A DNA stretch of 6,544 bases from Methylacidiphilaceae bacterium. GTDB lineage: Bacteria > Verrucomicrobiota > Verrucomicrobiia > Methylacidiphilales > Methylacidiphilaceae. Of this stretch, positions 1 through 5,766 are shown piece by piece (the stretch's first letter is position 1; each line of letters opens with the position of its first letter). The stretch lies in assembly GCA_028687155.1 (NCBI GenBank), contig JAQUAR010000090.1:1-6544 (forward strand), read 5' to 3'. The notes beneath the pieces were generated by a model that was given only the letters and a program-made list of their open reading frames with translations, made no database searches and had not been told where the DNA came from. The position numbers were made by a program, and so were the translations under genes.

Positions 1-654
1 GTCATCATCCCGACGGGGGATGAGGAGAGCAAACAGGTCTTCGCCTATCAGCCGGTCAAGGGGGCGGCGATGGAGGGGCTCTTCCACAGCGAGAAGGGAG
101 CCCCCTTGATCCTGGTCGGCCAGCCCAACATGGAAAGCGAGTCTCTGGACAACCCGATCTATCTGCCCGACATGCTCAGTATCTTGACCTACCGGCGCTT
201 TACGGCCGAAGTCCAGGGTCTCGACTCCTTTCCAAAGTCCGATTGGCCCGACAACATCCCCTTGGTCTACTATGCCTATCATATCATGGTCGGCCTCGGG
301 ACCATCTTCGCGGCCACCATGCTGACGGCAGCCCTCTTTTTATGGAGAAGACGACTCTTTGAGATGCGCTGGCTCCTCTGGACGATCTTCCTGCTCTTCC
401 CCTTTCCCTATATTGCGAACACCGCCGGCTGGGTGACGACCGAGGCGGGAAGACAGCCCTGGGTCGTCTACGGGCTCCTCAAAACGGCGGAAGGGACCTC
501 GCCCAACGTTCACGCGGGCAATGCGATCTTCACTTTCCTGGGATTCCTGGGGCTCTATCTGCTGCTAGGGATCCTCTTCCTCTTTCTGGTAGGCCGGCGG
601 GTGTTACGGGGACCGGAGTCGGCGGCTATGGCGGAAAGCGACCAAGGGGAATAG
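1..654 (+). CDS. cydA: Cytochrome bd quinol oxidase subunit I, C-terminal part (5' truncated by window edge)
   Basis: Catalytic subunit of the bd-type terminal oxidase in the cytoplasmic membrane, which oxidises quinol and reduces oxygen to water. The frame is open from base 1, so the start lies outside the window; 217 residues are visible, roughly the last half of a typical 440-520 residue CydA. Numbering from base 1, QPVKGAAMEG (17-26) is the Q-loop quinol site, with K20 and E25 matching E. coli K252 and E257 by spacing. The HIMVGLG segment carries the Met that, by family knowledge, is the axial ligand of haem b558. TTEAGRQPW is the conserved GRQPW block with its preceding haem-pocket Glu. 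At least three membrane helices follow the Q-loop. The region between the Q-loop and the Met ligand is compact, suggesting the short Q-loop type. The stop lies 18 nt before cydB, so the two are an operon. Family assignment is secure. Confidence 0.96.
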   Translation, partial: VIIPTGDEESKQVFAYQPVKGAAMEGLFHSEKGAPLILVGQPNMESESLDNPIYLPDMLSILTYRRFTAEVQGLDSFPKSDWPDNIPLVYYAYHIMVGLGTIFAATMLTAALFLWRRRLFEMRWLLWTIFLLFPFPYIANTAGWVTTEAGRQPWVVYGLLKTAEGTSPNVHAGNAIFTFLGFLGLYLLLGILFLFLVGRRVLRGPESAAMAESDQGE

Positions 655-672
655 CGGAGGCAAAGGGGGAAG

Positions 673-1713
673 ATGGCGACGATCTGGTTCGTTCTGCTCG
701 TGATCCTGCTCGGAGGCTTCGTCGTCCTAGACGGGTTCGACTTTGGGGCGGGGATTCTCTTGCCCTGGATCTCCAAGGAGGAGCAGGAGAGACGGACCCT
801 GATTGAGTCGATCGGCCCGGTCTGGGACGGGAACGAGGTCTGGCTCGTGGCCGGTGGGGGGCTCCTCTTCTTCGCCTTCCCGAAAGCCTATGCCTGCGCC
901 CTGAGCGGATTCTACCTGCCGGTCATGATTTTTCTCTGGGTGTTGATCCTTCGCGGTATCTCCCTCGAGATCCGCTCTCAGCTCCCCAGCACTCTCTGGC
1001 GAAACTTTTGGGATAGCCTCTTTTTTCTTTCGAGCCTGCTTGCCGCGGCGATCCTCGGGGGTCTCCTCGGCAACCTCGTGAGCGGGGTGCCGATCAATTC
1101 CGCAGGCAACTTCTTCCTGCCGCTCTGGACCTATTTTCTTCCTGGCAGCCACCACGGGGTCCTCGACATGGCCACCTTGCTTTTCAGCCTGTTGGCGATC
1201 GTCAGCCTGGCCGCTCACGGAGCCTCCTACCTAATCTGGAAAACGGAAGGCTCCCTCCAGGAAAGGGCCAAACGCGCCTTCCGCCGACTCTTGTTCTTGG
1301 AAGCACTCTTTGTCCTGCTCACCCTCCTCGTCGTCGTCTTGCTCCAACCCCAACTCCTCCGCCGGTATCGGGAAGTGCCATGGGCACTCCTCTTCCCCGG
1401 CCTTGCCCTGCTGTCCTGGGCGGGGAAGAGGAGTGCCTTCCAGAAAGGCAAGGAGTGGCTCTGCTTTGTCTTTTCTTCGCTCTTTCTCCTTACCTCCCTG
1501 GTCTCGACCGCCTTTGGGCTCTATCCCAACCTGCTACTCTCCTCGCTCGATCCTTCCTCGAGCCTGACGGTCGCCAACTCCGGAGCGGCGCCGAAGGCTC
1601 TCGCCGCCGGATTAAGCTGGTTTGCGGTGGGATTTGCCCTGATCGTCCTGTACACCCTCATGGTCTACCGGTCCTTTTGGGGCAAGGTACGGGGTCGTGC
1701 GCACGAATATTGA
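673..1713 (+). CDS. cydB: Cytochrome bd quinol oxidase subunit II
   Basis: Second core subunit of the bd oxidase, an integral membrane protein that pairs with CydA. The 346-residue product matches the family length (about 330-380). Visible family motifs are LDGFDFGAG (19-27), IGPVWDGNEVWL (47-58), a helix starting FYLPVMIFLWV (80-90), the HGASYL block (182-187) and the FGLYPNLLLSSLDPSSSLT block (281-299). About eight hydrophobic helices can be traced. The ATG at 673 begins the usual short N-terminus leading straight into helix 1. GGAGG at 656-660 lies 12 nt upstream and a purine run (664-672) sits closer. It follows cydA by 18 nt and is translated in the same operon. No cydX-like small ORF follows, and no cydDC genes are in the window. 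Confidence 0.96.
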   Translation: MATIWFVLLVILLGGFVVLDGFDFGAGILLPWISKEEQERRTLIESIGPVWDGNEVWLVAGGGLLFFAFPKAYACALSGFYLPVMIFLWVLILRGISLEIRSQLPSTLWRNFWDSLFFLSSLLAAAILGGLLGNLVSGVPINSAGNFFLPLWTYFLPGSHHGVLDMATLLFSLLAIVSLAAHGASYLIWKTEGSLQERAKRAFRRLLFLEALFVLLTLLVVVLLQPQLLRRYREVPWALLFPGLALLSWAGKRSAFQKGKEWLCFVFSSLFLLTSLVSTAFGLYPNLLLSSLDPSSSLTVANSGAAPKALAAGLSWFAVGFALIVLYTLMVYRSFWGKVRGRAHEY

Positions 1714-1820
1714 GAAGGGGAGAAGCTGGCACGGAGCATCCCGGCACCAGAGCCCACGGATTGAGCAGGACCGCAGCGAACGGGCGCCCGCGCGCACGAT
1801 CAAAACTAAGCGACCGAAAA
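1714..1820. other. Convergent intergenic spacer between cydB and the bicupin gene
   Basis: This 107-nt spacer lies between two converging genes, so it should hold transcription stops for both, but I see no canonical hairpin followed by a T tract on either strand. It contains a perfect 10-bp palindrome CGGGCGCCCG (1781-1790). It also contains a 9-nt direct repeat AAAACTAAG at 1802-1810 and 1817-1825, the second copy overlapping the stop codon of the minus-strand gene. Neither has a known role here. Confidence 0.4.
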
Positions 1821-2756
1821 CTAAGTAAACCGGATGTCGAGCGTTCGCAGGTAGGTGTGGAGGCCGGCATCCTGGATCGGCAGGATGTAGGCCTCCTCAT
1901 CTGACTCATTGACATGCTCGTGCCAGTAGCCCGATGGGGTGACGAACGCCGAGCCCGAGATCCAGTCGATCCGCGTGGCGTCTCGAATCGATCCATCGGC
2001 ACCGAGCTCGCGGCCAACCCGCGTGTAGACCCCAGGTCTTCCTTCGACCACGAAATCGAGGGCGACCGACTGGTGGCGGTGAGGTTTTTGCCGACTACCC
2101 GGAACGATGATCCCGAACATCGCCCACAAGGAGTGGGTTGCTGTCATCGTCTGGCAGAACTTCCGATTCGCCAAAAGAATACTGACGCGACTTCTCGTTC
2201 CCGCTTCCGGCTCCGCCTTCACCTTTTCCACCGCCTTCCGGATCGTTTCGCTCCGGAAAAGAAAGGGAGCAAACTGGCTCTCCTTCTTGGAGACCCCCAA
2301 ATAGGAGAGTAGAGGGCTGTCGTTCACTGCGTAGAAGAGCGTATCCTGCTCCGCACGATGGAGAGCTTCGACGCCAGGCAGGACAAAGATGTCTCCCTGC
2401 CTCCACGCCAGCGCTCCCCATTCGGTTTCGGTGTAGCCGGAGCCCCCAACCACATAAAAGAGCTCGCTGGTCGCTTGAGGGGAGCTTCTCAGAGAGTCTC
2501 CGCGGCGGAGATTCATGAACTGGGCGAGCAAGCTCGGGCTGGTGGCCGGATAGACTGTCTTCAACTCGCGGGAGAGATCTAAGGGAACGAGGCGGGTCTC
2601 CCCGGAAGCGTAGAGGTCGGGAAGAAACTGCCTCACGGGAAGCTGTGGCGTCGCCCCCGATCCGATCGGATCCGCTGCCTTGCTATACTCGAAGAGAGCA
2701 GCGTCTTTTTCCAGGATGTCCTCTCCGAGCAGTTCCAGGTGAAGCTCTGCGTTCAT
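1821..2756 (-). CDS. Bicupin protein, gentisate 1,2-dioxygenase-like
   Basis: Predicted soluble 311-residue protein with two cupin domains. The C-terminal cupin (about 208-305) has a full-looking metal site: H226 and H228 in KPHRHQS, then H279 in GYWHEH. By family knowledge such His clusters bind Fe(II) or another divalent metal. The N-terminal cupin (about 78-155) has the fold signature SELFYVVGGSGYTE and GDIFVLPG but no HxH pair; E98 and H133 are the only obvious possible ligands. The architecture resembles gentisate or 1-hydroxy-2-naphthoate dioxygenases, but the substrate cannot be told from sequence, and no aromatic degradation genes are nearby. The ATG start is nearly forced: an in-frame stop (TAA, 2775-2777) lies six codons upstream and the next internal Met is residue 81. 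No clear Shine-Dalgarno is visible. It is transcribed convergently to cydAB and divergently from the small membrane protein genes. Confidence 0.85.
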   Translation of the reverse strand: MNAELHLELLGEDILEKDAALFEYSKAADPIGSGATPQLPVRQFLPDLYASGETRLVPLDLSRELKTVYPATSPSLLAQFMNLRRGDSLRSSPQATSELFYVVGGSGYTETEWGALAWRQGDIFVLPGVEALHRAEQDTLFYAVNDSPLLSYLGVSKKESQFAPFLFRSETIRKAVEKVKAEPEAGTRSRVSILLANRKFCQTMTATHSLWAMFGIIVPGSRQKPHRHQSVALDFVVEGRPGVYTRVGRELGADGSIRDATRIDWISGSAFVTPSGYWHEHVNESDEEAYILPIQDAGLHTYLRTLDIRFT

Positions 2757-3053
2757 CGCGCTTTTGCTGACAGATTACTTCAAAACGGGCTGCTGGCGTT
2801 ACGCAATCTCTCTCTGTGCCTTCCGGTTTGCTTCTCCTTTTAAAAGAGACACGCCCTCGGCTTCCATATCAAGTAAATCCAACCAGTCACAACAAAACCC
2901 GGGTTTTCGAAAACAGATATGGCCTCTGTGCACAAGATTGGGGCAAGAGGCGGTTCTGCCGAAATTAGGGGGGAGAAGCGCAGGCCAGGGTCCGTGGCCG
3001 AGTCCGAGCTCCGAGTGGGCTGGACGAGCTCCCGGATTGGGTTAGCCTCTGGC
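2757..3053. promoter_or_regulatory. Divergent intergenic region with palindromes
   Basis: About 297 nt separate the minus-strand bicupin gene from the plus-strand small membrane protein gene, so promoters for both should be here. I could not assign convincing -35 and -10 boxes. The notable structure is a set of perfect palindromes: CTTTTAAAAG (2837-2846), AAAACCCGGGTTTT (2894-2907) and GTTTTCGAAAAC (2903-2914). From 2980 onward the sequence is homologous to the region upstream of the second small gene. Open frames across this region look like chance ORFs. Confidence 0.5.
2894..2914. promoter_or_regulatory. Overlapping perfect palindromes, possible operator
   Basis: A 14-bp perfect palindrome AAAACCCGGGTTTT (2894-2907) overlaps by five bases a 12-bp perfect palindrome GTTTTCGAAAAC (2903-2914). 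Lacking loops, they fit a binding site for a dimeric DNA-binding protein better than an RNA hairpin. They lie 138 bp upstream of the bicupin ATG and 140 bp upstream of the first small gene. No regulator gene is in the window, and I do not recognise the motif. Confidence 0.35.
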
Positions 3054-3338
3054 ATGGCACAGCATATTCTTTCATCGGCTTCCCGAATGCTCGGCTTCTC
3101 TTTTATCACCTTAGGCTTAATCCAGGGATTCTGGAAGACGGGATCCGTCCGCTCTCTCATGGAAGACGTCGTTGGATTCACCATTCTTGCCTTCCTGGGT
3201 TCAACGGTGGCTTCCTACTTGGCTTTGCGTTCGGGTAAGGAGGGCGGCTTTTGGGGGCGGGCAGCGGACTGGCTCTTTCTTCTTGGTCTGGCTTGCACCG
3301 CGGGTGAGACCGTGGTTCTGGTGGTCTCGATCACCTAG
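3054..3338 (+). CDS. Small three-helix membrane protein of unknown family, copy 1
   Basis: I do not recognise this 94-residue protein. Hydrophobic stretches at about 12-26, 38-58 and 71-94 suggest three membrane helices, the last running to the C-terminus. Charged links contain RSLMED (33-38) and RSGKEGGFWGR (59-69). A single Cys (81) lies in helix 3 next to TAGE (82-85), an acidic residue within the membrane span. The start at 3054 is chosen by comparison with copy 2: upstream DNA is also homologous but differs in length by 7 nt, which puts it in different phases in the two copies, so the shared reading frame begins at this Met. An in-frame ATG at 2919 would add 45 residues and is disfavoured. 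No good Shine-Dalgarno is seen. The protein is 79/94 identical to copy 2, and two intact related frames argue that it is a real gene. Confidence 0.75.
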   Translation: MAQHILSSASRMLGFSFITLGLIQGFWKTGSVRSLMEDVVGFTILAFLGSTVASYLALRSGKEGGFWGRAADWLFLLGLACTAGETVVLVVSIT

Positions 3339-3380
3339 CGGCCACTCTCCCACGATCCAGAAAGAGACGGGTTTGCCACT

Positions 3381-3451
3381 AGGGAAACCTCCCGAAGGTC
3401 TCCTTTGCGCCTTGCCCGCGGCTAGCTCGGGCTTGCGAGCTGCTTCTGCTC
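3381..3451 (+). repeat. 71-nt perfect direct repeat, copy A
   Basis: This stretch in the spacer after small gene copy 1 is identical, base for base, to 3934-4004 after copy 2. Flanking spacer sequence (3339-3380 and 3452-3514) is only partly similar. It has internal pairing potential: 3383-3390 with 3396-3403 (eight positions, one A/C mismatch on plus, G/U wobble on minus), 3414-3418 with 3428-3432, and the competing 3424-3429 with 3436-3441. There is no equivalent upstream of copy 1, so the element belongs to the 3' side of each gene. Confidence 0.85.
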
Positions 3452-3600
3452 TTAGGGGCGAGATCCCGAGGAACGTCCCGGACCTCACAAAGGTCTTGAC
3501 GGGCATGGCATCTTTTAGAGGATTGCAGGCCAGGGCAGGCCAGCCGAGCCCCAAGCGGGCTGGATGGCCTCCCGGAATCGGTTACTGGTCAGCTTCTGGC

Positions 3601-3885
3601 ATGGTACAGCACATCCTTTCATCGGCTTCCCGAATGCTCGGCTTCTCTTTTGTCACCTTGCATCTAATCCGGGGGTTGTGGAAGATTGGATCCGCCCGCT
3701 CTCTCATGGAAGACGTCGTTGGATTGACCATTCTGTTCTTCCTGGCCGCAACGGTGGCAGCCTACCTGGCCTTGCGTTCGGGTAAGGATGGCGGCTTTTG
3801 GGAGCGGGCGGCGGACTGGCTCTTTCTTCTCGGTCTGGCTTGCACCGCGGGTGAGACCGTGGTTCTGGTGGTCTTGATCACCTAA
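3601..3885 (+). CDS. Small three-helix membrane protein of unknown family, copy 2
   Basis: This 94-residue paralogue of the gene at 3054 has the same length and the same predicted three-helix layout. By hand count there are 15 amino-acid differences: A2V, I18V, G21H, Q24R, F26L, T29I, V32A, F42L, A46F, G49A, S50A, S54A, E63D, G68E and S92L. Most fall in the first half; from residue 55 to 91 only 63 and 68 differ, so the loop and third helix (including C81 and E85) look most constrained. The frame is open upstream to an ATG at 3505, but the upstream homologous DNA is out of phase with copy 1, which favours the start at 3601. Function unknown; no Shine-Dalgarno evident. A role coupled to the downstream antiporter is possible only by proximity, since about 400 nt separate them. 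Confidence 0.75.
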   Translation: MVQHILSSASRMLGFSFVTLHLIRGLWKIGSARSLMEDVVGLTILFFLAATVAAYLALRSGKDGGFWERAADWLFLLGLACTAGETVVLVVLIT

Positions 3886-3933
3886 CCGCTTCTCTGTCCC
3901 GGACCTCAAAGGAACCGTTTTGCCAATCGGAAT

Positions 3934-4004
3934 AGGGAAACCTCCCGAAGGTCTCCTTTGCGCCTTGCCCGCGGCTAGCTCGGGCTTGCGAGCTGCTTCT
4001 GCTC
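3934..4004 (+). repeat. 71-nt perfect direct repeat, copy B
   Basis: Identical to 3381-3451 at an offset of 553 bp. With copy A it brackets small gene copy 2, so homologous recombination between the two would remove exactly one gene-plus-spacer unit. It has the same internal pairing potential as copy A, e.g. AGCTCG (3977-3982) with CGAGCT (3989-3994). Confidence 0.85.
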
Positions 4005-4126
4005 CTCGGGCGAAGTCCCGCCGAATGCTCCAGACTTCACAAGAATCTTGACGATCATGGCATCTTCGCTAGCTTGAGAGGACAGATGGGGATGGGGTTC
4101 CCCCGAGACCGCCATTTAGGCTGATA

Positions 4127-4164
4127 ACTCCTACCACGCGGCAAACGCGAGAAGGAGGAGTGGT
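4127..4164 (+). other. Potential RNA hairpin with alternative pairing in the antiporter leader
   Basis: ACTCCT (4127-4132) can pair with AGGAGT (4156-4161), enclosing an inner stem CGCG (4137-4140) with CGCG (4146-4149) and a GCAAA loop. ACCAC (4133-4137) can instead pair with GTGGT (4160-4164), which is exclusive with the outer stem. It lies about 130 nt before the antiporter start. It matches no riboswitch class that I recognise; short complementary segments like these can occur by chance. Confidence 0.25.
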
Positions 4165-4284
4165 GTATCCAGAGGAGCCGGCGGTTTTAACGTCTTTTGT
4201 TCGCTCTTCTTCCTGGATCACGGCGGGCCTGACGGAAGGGGTGCCGCCTATCCCAATCGACCAAGGGACTCCGCCCCCTCGATC

Positions 4285-4288
4285 GGAG
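4285..4288 (+). promoter_or_regulatory. Shine-Dalgarno of the antiporter gene
   Basis: GGAG sits five bases before the ATG at 4294, a suitable spacing that supports this start. Confidence 0.6.
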
Positions 4289-4293
4289 CGCTC

Positions 4294-5514
4294 ATGACGG
4301 GCATTTGGGCGCTTGCCGCGCTCTGGTTCGGACTCGCCCTCCTTGCGAGCCTTGCTTCGAGCTGGTTTCGCATTTCCACCGCCTTGTCCGAAATCGTCGT
4401 TGGAATGGTCGCCTCCGTCGTCTTCACGACCATGATCGGGCCGGACGTCCTTCGCACCGACGAGCCTTGGGTCAAAGTTCTCGCCGGCATCGGCGCCATC
4501 CTCCTGACCTTTCTCGCCGGAGCCGAACTCGATCCCCAGGTGTTCCGACAGAAATGGAAAGAAGCCGTGGCGGTTGGCCTGGCGAGCTTCTTCCTGCCAT
4601 CGATTGGGTGCGCCGCCGCTGGTCATTACCTGCTTGGCTGGGATTGGATGCCGAGCGTCCTTGCCGGAATTGCCCTCGCGGCGACTTCCGTGGCGGTCGT
4701 CTATACGGTGATGTTAGAGTTTGGCTTCAATCGAACTGACTATGGAAAGACGATTCTTGCCGCCTGTTTCATCACGGATCTCGGCACTGTCATTGCACTC
4801 AGCCTGATCTTCTCCCCCTTCACGAGCAAGACGCTGATCCTCGTGGTCTCCGTGACGGCGACATTCGTGGGCCTTCCGTGGCTCACGCCTCGTCTCTTCC
4901 GGCGGTACGGAGGGCGAGCATCCGAACTCGAGACAAAGTTTCTGCTCCTGGGCCTGCTGGGGATGGGGTCGCTCGCCACTTGGGCTGGGAGTGAAGCGGT
5001 CCTGCCGGCCTATCTAATCGGAATGGCGCTCGCGGGGAGCGTTGGTCGCGATCATGCCCTGATCCGGCGTTTGCGGACGGTCACGGTCGGCCTTTTGACT
5101 CCCTTTTACTTTATGCGTGCGGGCTATCTAGTCTCGATTCCCGCCGTGATTGCCGCACCGGCCGGGGTGCTTTTCTTTCTCGTTGTCGAAACCCTCACGA
5201 AGATTGGCAGCGTCTACCCGGTCGCGAAGTACCATGGATCGACGCACAAGGAGGCCATGTACACCACTCTCTTGATGTCCTCGGGGCTCACCTTTGGGAC
5301 GATCGCGTCGCTCTTCGGCCTCTCCCATGGGATCATCGAAAAGAGTCAATATTCCACCCTGGTGGCGGCGATCGTCGGAACTGCGATCCTTCCGACGGTG
5401 GTCGCCAATCTTTTTTTTCTGCCGCGCCATCTGCTGCCGAAGGAGAAACCGGAGGATCTGCTCGGCAAAGGGGCGGGGATGCAGGGGCCTGCCCAGAGCG
5501 GAGAGCGGAGCTAG
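4294..5514 (+). CDS. CPA2/Kef-type cation:proton antiporter, membrane domain only
   Basis: Predicted cytoplasmic-membrane antiporter exchanging Na+ or K+ for H+ (monovalent cation:proton antiporter-2 family). The 406 residues form about 12-13 hydrophobic helices, the size of the bare transport domain; there is no C-terminal TrkA-N/RCK regulatory domain as in KefB/KefC, only a short polar tail from about 382. Family landmarks are FLAGAELD (73-80), ATSVAVV (130-136) opposite CFITDLGT (158-165), LPAYLIGMALAG (237-248), a TPFYFMRAG block (269-277) and K303 in the LTKIG segment. D162 corresponds to the invariant ion-binding Asp; the preceding position is Thr, not the Asp or Asn of many relatives. 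The ion specificity cannot be assigned. The ATG at 4294 has GGAG five bases upstream and leads directly into helix 1. It stands alone, with spacers on both sides. Confidence 0.88.
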   Translation: MTGIWALAALWFGLALLASLASSWFRISTALSEIVVGMVASVVFTTMIGPDVLRTDEPWVKVLAGIGAILLTFLAGAELDPQVFRQKWKEAVAVGLASFFLPSIGCAAAGHYLLGWDWMPSVLAGIALAATSVAVVYTVMLEFGFNRTDYGKTILAACFITDLGTVIALSLIFSPFTSKTLILVVSVTATFVGLPWLTPRLFRRYGGRASELETKFLLLGLLGMGSLATWAGSEAVLPAYLIGMALAGSVGRDHALIRRLRTVTVGLLTPFYFMRAGYLVSIPAVIAAPAGVLFFLVVETLTKIGSVYPVAKYHGSTHKEAMYTTLLMSSGLTFGTIASLFGLSHGIIEKSQYSTLVAAIVGTAILPTVVANLFFLPRHLLPKEKPEDLLGKGAGMQGPAQSGERS

Positions 5515-5766
5515 CGATCGGGCTTCGCATGATCACATTCTAGAAAATCGCCGTTCGTTGCTGATCGGGCGTGCGATGCTGCGGGAGGTTGTGGCAAGCG
5601 GGAAACCCAAGGTAAAGGTGTGAGAATCACCTTGCACAAGAATGCGACGACTACGCCGGGAAACCGTATCGCAGATGGGGGAAAGGGGGGCCAGATGTTC
5701 CTAAGCCCTTCTCATCCAGCATTAAATCGGTTGCGAAGGGCGGATCCGGTCCGCTAGCATCCTCCG
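5515..5766. other. Intergenic spacer between antiporter and nuclease genes
   Basis: This 252-nt spacer contains no supported gene. Two small inverted repeats are visible: AAGGTG (5615-5620) with CACCTT (5628-5633), loop of seven, without a T tract; and GCGGA (5740-5744) with TCCGC (5750-5754), loop of five, ending 12 nt before the nuclease ATG. The second could influence translation of the nuclease gene. A promoter for the nuclease gene is expected here, but I cannot place one. Confidence 0.4.

Larger units (their letters stand above)
2980..3514 (+). repeat. Tandem duplication unit 1 (small membrane gene plus 3' spacer)
   Basis: First of two adjacent homologous units. Recognisable similarity begins at GCAGGCCAGGG (2980-2990, matching 3525-3535) and ends near ATGGCATCTT (3505-3514, matching 4057-4066). 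The ORF start codons are 547 bp apart. Boundaries are by eye and could shift by some bases. Confidence 0.85.
3525..4066 (+). repeat. Tandem duplication unit 2
   Basis: Second homologous unit, abutting unit 1. It contains small gene copy 2 and its 3' spacer, and ends in a short remnant (ATGGCATCTT at 4057-4066) that matches the start of the inter-unit junction at 3505. That remnant reads only a few codons before a stop, so no third gene copy exists. Confidence 0.85.
3886..4293 (+). other. Long spacer upstream of the antiporter gene
   Basis: About 408 nt without a supported gene. The first part, to 4066, is the 3' portion of duplication unit 2, including perfect repeat copy B. The remainder (4067-4293) is unique, and open frames there look like chance. 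It holds a potential hairpin around 4127-4161, described separately, and ends with the antiporter ribosome binding site. I could not identify a promoter or a canonical terminator. Confidence 0.5.

Noticed and set aside
727..1218. Minus-strand open frame opposite cydB
   Set aside because: Low-complexity charged translation, fully antisense to a well-conserved cydB; a shadow frame of GC-rich DNA.
2919..3053. N-terminal extension of small gene copy 1 from the ATG at 2919
   Set aside because: Homologous upstream DNA is in a different phase in copy 2, there is no Shine-Dalgarno, and the start would abut the palindromes; the conserved frame begins at 3054.
3496..3519. TTGACG resembling a -35 box before small gene copy 2
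   Set aside because: The nearest -10-like hexamer (3514-3519) is only 12 bp away, and copy 1 lacks the element.
3172..3600. Long open frame leading into small gene copy 2
   Set aside because: Its first part overlaps copy 1 in another frame and crosses the spacer; only the part from 3601 is shared with copy 1.
3381..4004. CRISPR array or integrase attachment sites
   Set aside because: Only two 71-nt copies, separated by a gene-bearing 482 nt, with no integrase, transposase or cas gene in the window; a tandem duplication explains them.
4069..4626. Minus-strand open frame across the antiporter leader and start
   Set aside because: Charged, low-complexity product overlapping the conserved antiporter N-terminus; no supporting features.
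5615..5633. Rho-independent terminator after the antiporter
   Set aside because: The stem is short (6 bp) and is not followed by a T tract on either strand.
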